This document shows, one piece after another, positions 1-8,103 of a stretch of 64,000 nucleotides of DNA (position 1 is the stretch's first letter; the number at the start of each line of letters is the position of its first letter). Source of the DNA: Halosimplex halobium (GTDB lineage: Archaea > Halobacteriota > Halobacteria > Halobacteriales > Haloarculaceae); NCBI RefSeq assembly GCF_051414055.1, contig NZ_JBLKNX010000008.1, positions 124,001 through 188,000 of the forward strand. The letters are read 5' to 3'. Position numbers and translations under genes: made by a program. The notes under the pieces were generated by a model. The model was given only the letters and a program-made list of their open reading frames with translations. It did not search any database and was not told the DNA's origin.

Positions 1-718
1 TGACCGCGAGCGTCTCGTCCTCGGTGAGCGGGTGAGGGACCTCGATGCAGACCTCGGTGTCGTCGACGATCTCGAAGGTGCCGGTGACGTTCGCGCTCGT
101 CCGCGTCTCGAAGTGGTCGTGGGGCTGGAGCGCCTCGCGGTAGCGCTCGCCGACGGTCTCGGGGAGCGCGTCGACCATCTCGGGTGTGAGCAGGACCGAC
201 ACGGAGACGCCCCGCTCCAGGGCGTCCTCCAGCGCGGCGGTGACGCGGGCGGCCACGTCGTCGATGTCGAACTGCTGGACCGGGGCGGAGGCGACGACGA
301 CGATCCGCTCGTCGGCCGCCGTCAGCCGCTCGACCAGCAGGTCCAGCGCCTCCGCGGCGCCGACGCTGGCCGTCCAGAACGGCTCCTCGACCGGCTCGGC
401 CCCGTCGAGTTCGTCGGTCAGGTCGTCGACGATGTCCTCGTACTGCTCGGCCTGCCGTTCGAGTTCCCGTTTCTTGCTGTCCAGCAGCCGGTCCAGCGCC
501 GTATCGGACTCGACGGCGACGTACTTTTTCGGCCGGCTCGCCGTCTGGCTGCGCGCCAGGCTCTGTGTCTCCAGGCTGTTGAGCACGTCGTAGATCCGCC
601 CCATCGGTACGTCGCTCGCCCGCGAGAGCTCCTTCGCCGTCGTGGGCCCCGACTCCAGCAGGGCGCGGTAGGCCCGCGCCTCGTACTCCGAGAGGCCCAG
701 GTCTCTCAGACTCGCCAT
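1..718 (-). CDS. TrmB-family transcriptional regulator (C-terminus beyond the left edge)
   Basis: The reading frame opens at ATG 718 and runs to the window edge, giving about 239 residues with no stop. The N-terminus (MASLRDLGLSEYEARAYRAL) followed by GPTTAKELSRASDVP is the winged-helix signature of TrmB proteins, which repress or activate sugar and other metabolic genes in archaea. A short coiled-coil-like linker follows (DRLLDSKKRELERQAEQYED), then the start of the C-terminal domain with an alpha/beta pattern (DERIVVVASAP) as in TrmB_C/phospholipase D-like sensor regions. An A-rich box lies 27 bases before the ATG, so the transcript is probably leaderless. It is monocistronic as far as can be seen; the next gene (870-2498) ends 150 bp upstream of it on the same strand. 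The effector is unknown. Confidence 0.85.
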   Translation of the reverse strand, partial: MASLRDLGLSEYEARAYRALLESGPTTAKELSRASDVPMGRIYDVLNSLETQSLARSQTASRPKKYVAVESDTALDRLLDSKKRELERQAEQYEDIVDDLTDELDGAEPVEEPFWTASVGAAEALDLLVERLTAADERIVVVASAPVQQFDIDDVAARVTAALEDALERGVSVSVLLTPEMVDALPETVGERYREALQPHDHFETRTSANVTGTFEIVDDTEVCIEVPHPLTEDETLAV

Positions 719-740
719 TACCCCTGCCTCGTGCCGCCCA

Positions 741-750
741 AACAAAAAAC
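741..750 (-). promoter_or_regulatory. TATA-like box of the TrmB gene
   Basis: A run of T residues on the minus strand (GTTTTTTGTT) is centred 27 bases upstream of ATG 718 in otherwise very GC-rich DNA. This is the usual haloarchaeal BRE/TATA position for a leaderless transcript. Confidence 0.5.
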
Positions 751-869
751 AACGGGTGAGTTTCCGACGAACTGTTGCCGCCGCCCTTCTCGTTCCGCCG
801 CCTTTCTCGCTCGGCCGGTATCGGGCCACGTCCCGGGCCGCCGTCGCCTCACGTTCCGGCTGGCCGCCG

Positions 870-2498
870 TCACCCCGTCAGGACGGTTTCGAGTTCTTCG
901 GGGCTGCTCGCCCGGTCCTCGATGTCGCCGTCGGCGAGGACGACCGCCGCGCCGTCGTCGGCGCGGTCGTCGGCGGGCGCGACGACGGTCTCGTGGTCGG
1001 CCAGCCGCAGCGCCGCGCGGTGGAGGTCACTGCCGGCGTCGGCCCCGACGGCGACCACTCGCGGGTCGCGCAGTCGGGCCACCGCCGACGCGTAGGTCGC
1101 CACCTCGACGCCCATCCGGTCGGTCGCGTCGGCGAACGCCGACAGCGCGTCCTCGGCGGCCGCCCGGTAGCGGTCGTCGTCGGTCAGCAGCCACGTCTCG
1201 ACCAGCGCGTCGGCCACGTCGACGTTCGTGTCCAGCGGGTACAGCGGCCGGTCGAGCAGCCCCGCCCCCGCGGTCGGGCCGTCGCGGAACGCCCCCGATT
1301 CGCCCTGCAGTCCGTCGATGGCGTAGTCGGCCACCGCTTCCATCGGGCCGGGCTCGCCCAGCACCGACGCGCTCGTCGTCAGCCCCGAGAGGACCCGGGC
1401 CTGGGCGGTCAGCAGGCCCGTCTCGCCGACCGCGCCGGTCTCCGGGTCGCCGAAGTGGACGACGGCGCCGTCCTCGCCGACGAGTTCGGCGAGGACGTGG
1501 TCGCGGGCGCGCTCGGCGTAGCGGCGGGCGCGCTCGTCGTCGGTGTAGGCGGCGAACGTCAACAGGCCGTCGACGGCGACGCCGTTGTGCCCGGCGAAGA
1601 CCGTCCCGTCGACCGGCGGCGCCTCGGCGTCCTCGCGCTCGGTGGCCTCCCGCCGGTAGTAGGCGTCGTCGCCGCCCTGGCTCGCCGCGAAGGCGTCGCC
1701 GGTCCAGAGGTCCGTCGTCAGGTACTCCACGGTGTCCTCGGCGGTCTCCCGGTAGGCTTCCTCGCCGGTGTAGCGGTAGCCGTGGGCGAACGCCCGGACG
1801 AGGGCGGCGTTCTCGTCGACGAGCTTCTCGCGCTGGGGCGACCCCCAGTTGCGGTCGTGGGCGAACCGGAAGAAGCCGCCGTCGTAGGTGTCCGCGAGCC
1901 GGGTGCGGACCGCCTCGAGCGTCCGGGTCGCCTGGTCGCGGGCCCGCACTAGCGCGAACTCGATGGTCCGCGGGAGCGGGAACTTCACGTCCGTTCCCCA
2001 CCCGCCGTACTCCTCGTCGTAGGCCGCCAGCAGCTGCTCGACCATGTGCTCCTCGACGCGAGCGGAGAGTTCGCCGCCCGGCGGCTCGGCGTCGCCCAGT
2101 TGCCGGGGGATCGACCCCGCCTCGGCCCCCTTGCCGTCCCAGGTGCGGCGGACGGCGTCGAGGATCTCGCGGAAGCCGTCGATACCGAGGAAGGTCGCGC
2201 CGGTGATGACCTCGCCGTCGGGCGTCGTGAAGACGGTCGAGGGGAACCCGCCCATGTTGTAGCGGTCGCGGACGCGCGGCCGGCGGTCGACGTTGACCCG
2301 CACCGGGACGAACCCGTCGTTGACGTTTGCGGCGATGCGGGGTTCGGAGTAGGTGGTCTCGTCCATCTCCCGGCAGTCCTCGCTCCAGGGCGCCCACAGC
2401 GACAGGAGGACCGGCTTGCCCGCCCGCTCGGCGGTCGCGAAGGCCTCCTCGCCCCACTCGCGCCACTCGACTTTCGTCGCGTCCGCTGAATCGTCCAT
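870..2498 (-). CDS. DUF255/YyaL-type protein (thioredoxin-like domain plus alpha-barrel)
   Basis: 542 residues. Residues about 5-115 form the DUF255 thioredoxin-like domain (KPVLLSLWAPWSEDCREM), the rest (about 130-540) resembles the six-hairpin glycosidase-like alpha/alpha barrel found in YyaL/SSP411 proteins, with tyrosine- and tryptophan-rich helical repeats such as YDEEYGGWG and YDGGFFRFAHDRNWGSPQ. Family members usually carry a CxxC motif; here the first cysteine is replaced (S39-E-D-C42), so a classical dithiol redox cycle is unlikely. The length is shorter than the bacterial family (about 680 residues), which is common in haloarchaea. The true substrate is unknown. The start ATG at 2498 is the first in frame and is followed directly by an acidic N-terminus. 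The product is probably cytoplasmic, as no signal peptide is visible. Confidence 0.85.
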   Translation of the reverse strand: MDDSADATKVEWREWGEEAFATAERAGKPVLLSLWAPWSEDCREMDETTYSEPRIAANVNDGFVPVRVNVDRRPRVRDRYNMGGFPSTVFTTPDGEVITGATFLGIDGFREILDAVRRTWDGKGAEAGSIPRQLGDAEPPGGELSARVEEHMVEQLLAAYDEEYGGWGTDVKFPLPRTIEFALVRARDQATRTLEAVRTRLADTYDGGFFRFAHDRNWGSPQREKLVDENAALVRAFAHGYRYTGEEAYRETAEDTVEYLTTDLWTGDAFAASQGGDDAYYRREATEREDAEAPPVDGTVFAGHNGVAVDGLLTFAAYTDDERARRYAERARDHVLAELVGEDGAVVHFGDPETGAVGETGLLTAQARVLSGLTTSASVLGEPGPMEAVADYAIDGLQGESGAFRDGPTAGAGLLDRPLYPLDTNVDVADALVETWLLTDDDRYRAAAEDALSAFADATDRMGVEVATYASAVARLRDPRVVAVGADAGSDLHRAALRLADHETVVAPADDRADDGAAVVLADGDIEDRASSPEELETVLTG

Positions 2499-3085
2499 AC
2501 CCCGGATTGGAACTCGCCCCGGTAAGGCTCACTGATCGGACTCGCTCGACAGAGTCCGTGGCGCGCGCTGTCGTCTCGGAATGGCTTGCGATTCCGAGGG
2601 CCGTCAGAGCTTGCTCTGACGTTGGCGCGCTTTCATGCGCGCGACGGAACTGCGCGGGGGATGAGCACCGCGCGCCGCAGGCGCGCGGAGCGAATCGGCT
2701 GGGGAGAGTCGTGGCCGTCTGCGGTGCGGTTGCGGTCGCGGTGCCGTGCTGTCCCTGGTGTCCGCGCGACCGTGTGAGCGCGGGCTCGGGAGAGCGTGTT
2801 CTCCCGGTGGACTGAAAGAGCGAGGCGCGCTCGCGGCCGTTCAGTCGCCCGAGCGGGCCGAGGGCTTTCATCCGCTGTGTCCCCTGCGGTCGAGACGACA
2901 GCTAGCGAGCGCGCCGAGGTCGTTCAACGCTCGCGGTCTCAAGCAGTCGAGTCGAGTGCGGTCGCCGTCCGCCGCGTTCGTCGGACACCGGTTCAGCAGG
3001 CACCGGCCGAGGCACTCGCACGCGACACCGTACAGAATCCTCGACCGCCGCGGGTGTTTTTCACGATAGCCCGTCTAGGACAGCC
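2499..3085. other. 587-bp intergenic gap rich in hairpins
   Basis: No coding frame with haloarchaeal character is seen. The gap holds a chain of short perfect hairpins (for example TCGGAAT/ATTCCGA around 2576-2597 and GTCAGAGC/GCTCTGAC around 2602-2620) inside a larger inverted repeat. The last part (3055-3085) is the promoter of the acyl-CoA dehydrogenase gene, with a T-rich box (GTTTTTC) about 28 bases before its ATG. Confidence 0.6.
2567..2902. repeat. Long inverted-repeat element enclosing several hairpins
   Basis: The outer arms are a perfect 12-bp inverted repeat (GCTGTCGTCTCG at 2567-2578, its complement at 2891-2902), with further GCGCGC-rich partial pairing outside. Inside are at least four smaller stems, including ACTGAA/TTCAGT at 2811-2816 and 2840-2845 and a GGGCTTTCATCCGC motif near 2862-2875. 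A similar nested design recurs at 24923-25223. It may be a family of non-coding repeats or a structured RNA; the sequence alone does not decide. Confidence 0.5.
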
Positions 3086-4255
3086 ATGCTCGACTACGTG
3101 GATCTGGAGGCCGACCTCTCGGAGGAGGAGCGACTCGTCCGCGACACCGCCCGGGAGTTCGTCGACGAACAGGTCCGGCCGGACATCGGCGAGCACTTCG
3201 AGGCCGGCACCTTCCCGACGGAGCTGATCGAGGAGATGGGCGAGCTGGGCTTCTACGCCCCGAACCTCGACCACGAGGCGACGGCGAACCTCGGCGAGCG
3301 GGCCTACGGGCTCGTGATGCAGGAGCTCGAAGCGGGCGACTCGGGCGTCCGCTCGATGGCCTCCGTCCAGGGTGCGCTCGTGATGTACCCCATCCACGCG
3401 TTCGGCTCCGAACGGCAGCGCGAGCGGTGGCTCCCGGACCTCGCGGACGGCTCCGCAGTCGGCTCGTTCGGCCTGACGGAGCCCGACCACGGGTCGAACC
3501 CGAGCGCGATGGAGACCCGCGCCGAGCGCGCCGACGACGGCGGGGGCTACGTTCTCAACGGGTCGAAGACGTGGATCACGAACGCGCCCATCGCCGACGT
3601 GGCGCTCGTGTGGGCCAAGGACCGCTCCGCGGAGGGGAACCCGGTCCGGGGGTTCCTCGTCGAGACCGACCGCGAGGGGATCACCACGAACCACATCGAC
3701 GGCAAGCTCTCGATGCGGGCCTCGGTCACGGGCGAGATCGGGCTGAACGACTGCTACGTCCCCGAAGACGCTGTCCTCCCCGACGTGTCGGGGATGAAGG
3801 GGCCGCTGTCGTGTCTCACGCAGGCCCGCTACGGCATCGCGTGGGGCGCCGTCGGGGCGGCGCGGGACTGCTTCGAGGCCGCCCGCGCGTACGCGACCGA
3901 CCGCGAGCAGTTCGGCGGCCCCATCGCCCGCTTCCAGCTCCAGCAGGAGAAGCTCGCGGAGATGGCCACGGAGATCACGACCGCCCAACTGCTGGCCCAC
4001 CGGCTCGCCGACCTGAAGGAACGAGGGGAGCTGCGCCCCCAGCAGGTGTCGATGGCCAAGCGCAACAACGTCGCGGCCTGGCGCGACGTGGCCCGCACCG
4101 CCCGGGAGACCCTCGGCGGCAACGGCATCACGACCGACTACTCCCCGATGCGCCACCTCGCGAACGTCGAGACCGTCTACACCTACGAGGGCACCCACGA
4201 CATCCACACGCTGATCCTCGGGGAGGACCTGACCGGCATTCCGGCCTTCGAGTGA
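3086..4255 (+). CDS. Glutaryl-CoA dehydrogenase-like acyl-CoA dehydrogenase
   Basis: 389 residues, the normal length of this FAD-dependent family. It would oxidise an acyl-CoA at the alpha-beta position and pass electrons to ETF. The N-terminal helical domain, the middle beta domain (SFGLTEPDHGSNPSAMETRA, then NGSKTWITNAPIADV) and the C-terminal helical domain (YGIAWGAVGAARDCFEAA) are all present. The stretch RSMASVQGALVMYPIHAFGSE and the C-terminal VYTYEGTHDIHTLILGEDLTGIPAF match the glutaryl-CoA dehydrogenase branch; the Glu of YEGT is the expected catalytic base. A T-rich box sits about 28 bases before ATG 3086, supporting a leaderless start. It stands alone between a repeat-rich gap and a small membrane-protein gene. 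Substrate specificity (glutaryl-CoA or another acyl-CoA) is inferred only from family resemblance. Confidence 0.9.
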   Translation: MLDYVDLEADLSEEERLVRDTAREFVDEQVRPDIGEHFEAGTFPTELIEEMGELGFYAPNLDHEATANLGERAYGLVMQELEAGDSGVRSMASVQGALVMYPIHAFGSERQRERWLPDLADGSAVGSFGLTEPDHGSNPSAMETRAERADDGGGYVLNGSKTWITNAPIADVALVWAKDRSAEGNPVRGFLVETDREGITTNHIDGKLSMRASVTGEIGLNDCYVPEDAVLPDVSGMKGPLSCLTQARYGIAWGAVGAARDCFEAARAYATDREQFGGPIARFQLQQEKLAEMATEITTAQLLAHRLADLKERGELRPQQVSMAKRNNVAAWRDVARTARETLGGNGITTDYSPMRHLANVETVYTYEGTHDIHTLILGEDLTGIPAFE

Positions 4256-4353
4256 CGCCGCGTGACAGTTCGACGCCATCGGGTCGATTTCCGACCGGAA
4301 ATCGCCGGTGAACGGCCCCGGGACTTATGCGGGGCCGTGCCAACCACTCGCCG

Positions 4354-4878
4354 ATGGCAAACGGCTTCGTCGGGGCGATCGCGCTCGTGGTCTACTTCGG
4401 GCTGGTCGGGACCTCGCCGGTCCTCGCGCTCGGGGCGTGGGCGCTCTCGACGCGGACCGACTACTTCGGGGACGCCCTCGGCTCGGTCGCCGCGGTGGCG
4501 GTGGGGCTGGCCGCCGCCGGCGCGGTCGGACTGGCTCTCTTCGTCGACCCTGGCGCTGGGCTGACGTTCGCCGGCGTCGCGGTCGGCGCGGCGCTGGTGC
4601 TGGCGGTCTTCCCGGTGGTGATCGGCCGGCAGCTCCTCGGTCGCTGGACGCTGCTGGACGCCGACGAGGCCCTGGAGTACGCGACGCTCGGCTGGCCGGT
4701 CGCGATGGTTACGAGCGCCGTTCTCTTCGTCGCGCCCGGCGGGTTCGGGCGCTACAGCGCCCTCTTCTTGGAGGGGCTGGCCGCGACCGTCGCCTGGCTG
4801 ACGCTCACCCTCGTCGTCACGCTCGGGCCGGCGGTGGCCGGACTGGGGCTGTACAACGTCGTCGAGCGGTTCGCCTGA
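4354..4878 (+). CDS. Integral membrane protein of unknown function
   Basis: 174 residues from ATG 4354, which I prefer over the in-frame ATG at 4327 because a CTTAT box lies 26-30 bases upstream of 4354, fitting a leaderless start. Five hydrophobic segments are visible, for example FVGAIALVVYFGLVGTSPVL, SVAAVAVGLAAAGAVGLALFV, FAGVAVGAALVLAVFPVVIG, and two more before the C-terminal LYNVVERFA. A conserved-looking soluble loop (RWTLLDADEALEYATLGWPV) separates the third and fourth helices. I do not recognise a family. The gene lies in the same direction as the acyl-CoA dehydrogenase, with 98 bp between them, but has its own promoter-like box, and it is convergent with the cupin gene. Confidence 0.75.
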   Translation: MANGFVGAIALVVYFGLVGTSPVLALGAWALSTRTDYFGDALGSVAAVAVGLAAAGAVGLALFVDPGAGLTFAGVAVGAALVLAVFPVVIGRQLLGRWTLLDADEALEYATLGWPVAMVTSAVLFVAPGGFGRYSALFLEGLAATVAWLTLTLVVTLGPAVAGLGLYNVVERFA

Positions 4879-4890
4879 GCGGGACCGTTC

Positions 4891-4970
4891 ATACGGTCGG
4901 TTGTAAGTCATCTCCGTGGGTCGCCGGACTGCCCGACGAACCACCGGTAAGCAGTTACAACCGACCGTAT
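4891..4970. repeat. 80-bp MITE-like inverted repeat between convergent genes
   Basis: Perfect 16-bp terminal inverted repeats (ATACGGTCGGTTGTAA at 4891-4906 and its complement at 4955-4970) flank a 48-bp centre. The right arm ends on the first base of the cupin gene's stop codon. The arms are much more AT-rich than their surroundings. It could be a miniature transposable element relic or a bidirectional terminator for the convergent pair; no clear target duplication is visible. Confidence 0.6.
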
Positions 4971-5437
4971 CAGTCGAACCGGCCGGTCTCCGTACCGCAG
5001 TCGGTACAGCGCGTCACGAGCGACTCGCGGTCGTCGGCCATCTCGACCGTCTGTTCGGTGCGGCCGCCGCAGTCGGGGCAGTCCCGGAGCATCTCGGTCC
5101 GCCGGTCGTCCTTCGGGGCGCCCATCGCGAGCGCGACGACCTGCTCGTCGCCGGCGTTGCGACCCAGTTGCCACTCCCCGGGGGCGAACCGGACCGCCTC
5201 GCCCGCCGAGACGGCCACCTCGCCGCCCTCCGTCTCGAAGGTGGCCGTCCCCTCGAGGACGTAGAAGACCTCCTCCTGCTCGGGGTGGCGGTGGTAACCG
5301 AACCCGAAGCTGTCGCCGGGGTCGAGTTCGTAGTAGTTGACGGCCAGTTCCTCCGTGTCGAGGGCGGCGCCGAGCGCGCGCTTGTCGGCGGCCGGGCCCA
5401 TCCGCCGGTCGACCGCCTCGCGAGCGATGCGCTTCAT
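4970..5437 (-). CDS. Cupin-domain protein with C-terminal zinc ribbon
   Basis: 155 residues. The central part is a single-domain cupin with the usual metal-binding pattern: YHRHPEQEEVFYVLEGTATF (first motif, with two His and a Glu) and PGEWQLGRNAG (second motif, His replaced by Gln). The C-terminal 40 residues add a zinc ribbon (CPDCGG near 119 and CTDCG near 144), an arrangement seen in haloarchaeal cupins. Cupins of this type bind small ligands or metals; the ligand here is unknown. The stop codon abuts the right arm of the 4891-4970 inverted repeat. The upstream neighbour on the same strand (5603-5767) is a small zinc-finger protein, 165 bp away, so co-transcription is uncertain. Confidence 0.85.
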   Translation of the reverse strand: MKRIAREAVDRRMGPAADKRALGAALDTEELAVNYYELDPGDSFGFGYHRHPEQEEVFYVLEGTATFETEGGEVAVSAGEAVRFAPGEWQLGRNAGDEQVVALAMGAPKDDRRTEMLRDCPDCGGRTEQTVEMADDRESLVTRCTDCGTETGRFD

Positions 5438-5602
5438 ACCGGCGGCTACGACGGCGAGTCAGTAAAGTCTCGCGGGGGTGGCGGGTACGGCGGGGCGGGC
5501 GAACGGGCGGGGCGGACGCGGGGACCGGAGCGGGCGGACGCGAGCGGCCGGCGGGTCGACGGCGGGGCGGCTACGGGAGCGGCGGGCGGGGCGCGGCGGC
5601 GG

Positions 5603-5767
5603 TCACTCGGCGCGGTCGATGTCGAGGTCCTCCTCGATGCCGTCGAGCCAGTCGGAGTCCGCGATCTCCTCCATCTGCTCGCGGAAGTGCGTCTTGCAGA
5701 CCCCGACCTTGACGCCGTCCTTCTCGACCGCGATCTCGGCCTCGCGGTCGCAGTAGTGACACTGCAT
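5603..5767 (-). CDS. Small CxxC protein (DUF6757-like)
   Basis: 54 residues, starting at ATG 5767: MQCHYCDREAEIAVEKDGVK, then a C-terminal acidic helix ending DLDIDRAE. The CHYC pair together with VCKTHF (Cys and His, about 20 residues on) looks like a treble-clef-like zinc site. Very similar tiny proteins occur throughout haloarchaea (from memory, DUF6757). The frame has strong C/G third-position bias while the overlapping frames do not. Function unknown. It lies between the PHP gene and the cupin gene, all on the minus strand. Confidence 0.75.
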   Translation of the reverse strand: MQCHYCDREAEIAVEKDGVKVGVCKTHFREQMEEIADSDWLDGIEEDLDIDRAE

Positions 5768-5882
5768 ACCCCTCCTTGGGTCCGCGGGGCATTGAACCCT
5801 GCGGCCGCGGCGACTGTGGCCACGGCGGGCTGGCGCCGCGGTCGCGCACCGTGCCTTCGAAGGAATGTCCAGTTCGCGCCGC

Positions 5883-6695
5883 TCACAGCCCGACGTCGAG
5901 CGCGTCGCTGAACAGCCGGTAGCGGTCGGTCGACAGGCCGGTCTCGCCGAGGTCGCGGTCGTGGGCGTCGCTCCCGCCGGTGACGAGCAGGTCGTGGCGC
6001 TCGGCGACCGCGGCCACGTCGTCGACGGACAGCTCGCCGTTGGCGCCGGTGTGGCCGCGGGCACCGTAGGGGTAGGCCACCTCGACGGCGTCGAGGTGGG
6101 GCGCGAGTTCCAGCGCCGCTTCCGGGTCCGGATACCGGAGCGGGTGGGCGAGGGAGACGACGGCGCAGGCCTCGGTTAGGAGTTCCCGGCCGCGCTCGAA
6201 GGAGGGGATGTCGCGGGCGACGTAGCAGGGTTCGCCCTCGCCGATGAGGTCGTCGAAGACGGCGGGGATCGACTCGTAGTCGGCGTCGCTCTCGACGACG
6301 GCGCGGGCGATGTCCGGCCGGCCGAGGCCCGGTTCGGGGTCGACCGGGAGCGAGACGCCCAGGCGGTCCTCCAGACAGTCGAGGATAGCGCGGCCGCGCT
6401 CGACGCGGTTGCGCTGGAGCCGCTCGATCTCGGCGCGCAGCGCGTCGGTCGGGCGGACGCCGTAGCCCAGCACGTCGACCCGCTGGTCGCTCGCCTCGAC
6501 GCGGAGTTCGATCCCGTGGACCAGGGTGACGCCGTCGCGCTCGACGACCGGCGCGTCCAGGCCGGGGTGGACGCGGTCGTGGTCGGTGATGGCGACGGCG
6601 TCGAGCCCGGCCGCTCGCGCCGCGGGCGGGACCTCTGGGAGACGGAAGGTTCCGTCGGAGTTGTCGGTGTGGACGTGGAGATCCGCGGCGACCAT
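5883..6695 (-). CDS. PHP-domain phosphoesterase (YciV/TrpH-like)
   Basis: 270 residues. The N-terminal DLHVHTDNSDG and AITDHD motifs are the first two metal-binding motifs of the PHP superfamily; HGIEL supplies the next ligand, SLAHPLRYPD the following one, and GGSDAHDRD the last. Together they predict a trinuclear metal site. The arrangement matches the stand-alone PHP proteins of the YciV/RNase AM group, which act as 5'-3' exonucleases or phosphoesterases on small nucleic acids or nucleotides. The actual substrate in haloarchaea is not established. ATG 6695 is chosen because the first metal motif starts at residue 5. Soluble and cytoplasmic. Confidence 0.85.
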   Translation of the reverse strand: MVAADLHVHTDNSDGTFRLPEVPPAARAAGLDAVAITDHDRVHPGLDAPVVERDGVTLVHGIELRVEASDQRVDVLGYGVRPTDALRAEIERLQRNRVERGRAILDCLEDRLGVSLPVDPEPGLGRPDIARAVVESDADYESIPAVFDDLIGEGEPCYVARDIPSFERGRELLTEACAVVSLAHPLRYPDPEAALELAPHLDAVEVAYPYGARGHTGANGELSVDDVAAVAERHDLLVTGGSDAHDRDLGETGLSTDRYRLFSDALDVGL

Positions 6696-6777
6696 AGCTG
6701 TCAGTCACACCGGACGCCCAAGCCGGTTGCGGTCGACGCAAGACCGGAGGGGCCGCGGCGATCCTCGCATCGGGAGC

Positions 6778-6824
6778 GGTCCGCGGCGGTTCTCGCGCCG
6801 GGGCCGGTCCGCGGCGGTTCTCGC
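6778..6824. repeat. Two 19-bp direct repeats between genes
   Basis: GGTCCGCGGCGGTTCTCGC occurs at 6778-6796 and again at 6806-6824, a 28-bp period, in the 156-bp gap between two minus-strand genes. No function is apparent. Confidence 0.6.
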
Positions 6825-6851
6825 CGCGGGAGCGACCCGCCGGGCGGCCGC

Positions 6852-7262
6852 CTACTTGTCGAGGAAGTCGGGGCGGTCGGTCGCGTCGATCTCGTCGGGG
6901 TCGGGCCGCTCGATGGCCTCGAACTTCTCGACGGCCTCGGGGAGCCCGTCGCGGCCGCCGGTCGGGAGCTCGTCGGCGTCGACGGTGACCGTCTCCCCCT
7001 CGACGAGCTCGTCCCACACCTGCCGGTCGTCGGCGTCGCCCGCGGGGGCGGCCTCGCGGCCCTCGTTTTTCCCCTCGCGAAAGGCGAGCTCGACGATGCT
7101 CTTGGTGTAGGCGGTGTCCATCTCGTCGTGGACGGCCTCGAACTCCTCGCGGTTGTACTCGCCGAGCGACTCGGCGACACCGAGCGCGTACGCCCGCTCG
7201 GTGGCCTCGTCCCGGTCCAGCGCCGTCCACGACGTGCCATACTTCTCGTCGTACAGTCCCAT
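6852..7262 (-). CDS. Haloarchaeal protein of unknown function, downstream of a KaiC-like ATPase
   Basis: 136 residues, very acidic. It begins MGLYDEKYGTSWTALDRDEA and has a predicted helical N-terminal half (AYALGVAESLGEYNREEFEAV, AYTKSIVELAFREGKNEGRE) followed by a loop-rich tail ending ATDRPDFLDK. I recognise no domain. The start ATG 7262 lies 3 bp after the stop of the KaiC-like ATPase gene (7266-7952), so the two form an operon and probably work together; the role could be as a partner or regulator of the ATPase. Confidence 0.75.
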   Translation of the reverse strand: MGLYDEKYGTSWTALDRDEATERAYALGVAESLGEYNREEFEAVHDEMDTAYTKSIVELAFREGKNEGREAAPAGDADDRQVWDELVEGETVTVDADELPTGGRDGLPEAVEKFEAIERPDPDEIDATDRPDFLDK

Positions 7263-7265
7263 GGA

Positions 7266-7952
7266 TCAGGCCTCGACTTTCTTGTCCGGCAACACCCGCA
7301 GTCCCCTGTCCGAGAAGTCGATCGCGCGGATGTCGCAGTCGATGGCGGTGCCGCGCATCTTGATCACCTGGACGCCGCGGGTCATCCCGCCCTGCTCGAG
7401 GTAGTTGTGGAAGAAGATCACGCCGTGGGCGAGGTAGTGCTCGTCGGCGTACGACGAGGGGTCGGTCATCTCCGAGATGAGGACGGTGGTCGTGTCGGTC
7501 TGTTTCAGCGCGGACAGAAAGCCCGTGATCTCGTCGGACACGTCGTTGAAGAAGTGCTGGAGGAGCATCGTCGAGTCGATCACGGCGCGGTCGATGTCCT
7601 GCTGTTCGAGGAAGGCGACGATGCGGTTGGTCAGCCCGCCCTCCGTGCCGAACTGGGTGATCGTCCGCTTGCCCCCGTCGGTCATGAGGTTGAGGAACTG
7701 GACCTTCCCGGAGGCCATCACCTGGTCGAAGCCGAAGTCGTAGCCCGACATGTCCTGCATCAGCTCCTCCTTGGTCTCGTGCATCGTCACGTAGAGGCAG
7801 TTCTCCCCCGCCTTGGCGCCCTGCGTGATGAACTGCGAGGAGAAGGTCGTCTTCCCGCTGCCCGGCGGGCCGCTCACCACGTAGAGCCTGTCTTTCAGGA
7901 GGCCGCCCTGGACAAGTTCGTCGAACCCAGGGACGCCGCTTGAGACGCGCAT
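7266..7952 (-). CDS. KaiC/RadA-like RecA-superfamily ATPase
   Basis: 228 residues, a single RecA-like domain. The N-terminal MRVSSGVPGFDELVQGGL and Walker A (GPPGSGKTTF, near residue 28) are typical of archaeal KaiC-like (RAD55 family) ATPases. The Walker B-like strand is RAVIDSTMLL, and the HGVIFFHNY and GVQVIKMRGT segments match the C-terminal KaiC strands. Family members act as signalling or regulatory ATPases; some pair with taxis or gas-vesicle regulation. It is followed after 3 bp by an orphan acidic protein. A CTATAG box about 23 bases before ATG 7952 is a possible promoter. Confidence 0.85.
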   Translation of the reverse strand: MRVSSGVPGFDELVQGGLLKDRLYVVSGPPGSGKTTFSSQFITQGAKAGENCLYVTMHETKEELMQDMSGYDFGFDQVMASGKVQFLNLMTDGGKRTITQFGTEGGLTNRIVAFLEQQDIDRAVIDSTMLLQHFFNDVSDEITGFLSALKQTDTTTVLISEMTDPSSYADEHYLAHGVIFFHNYLEQGGMTRGVQVIKMRGTAIDCDIRAIDFSDRGLRVLPDKKVEA

Positions 7953-8103
7953 ACAGTCGGATCGACGACCCCGCTATAGACCTTTGCCCCTCGTTTTTCA
8001 CCGCTGATAACTGAACGGCGGCGTCACCGGCTGGCAGGGCGCGAGCGGTCGGCGGCGGTGTCGGGGCTGGCGAAGCGGTCGACCGGGCACGCACCGGCCG
8101 GGT

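Noticed and set aside
32..2206. 724-residue plus-strand ORF
   Set aside because: Arg/Pro-rich, antisense to the TrmB and DUF255 genes; long open frames in shadow of GC-rich genes are expected.
5446..8094. 882-residue minus-strand ORF
   Set aside because: Overlaps PHP, KaiC-like and small zinc-finger genes in another frame; low-complexity Arg/Pro-rich translation.
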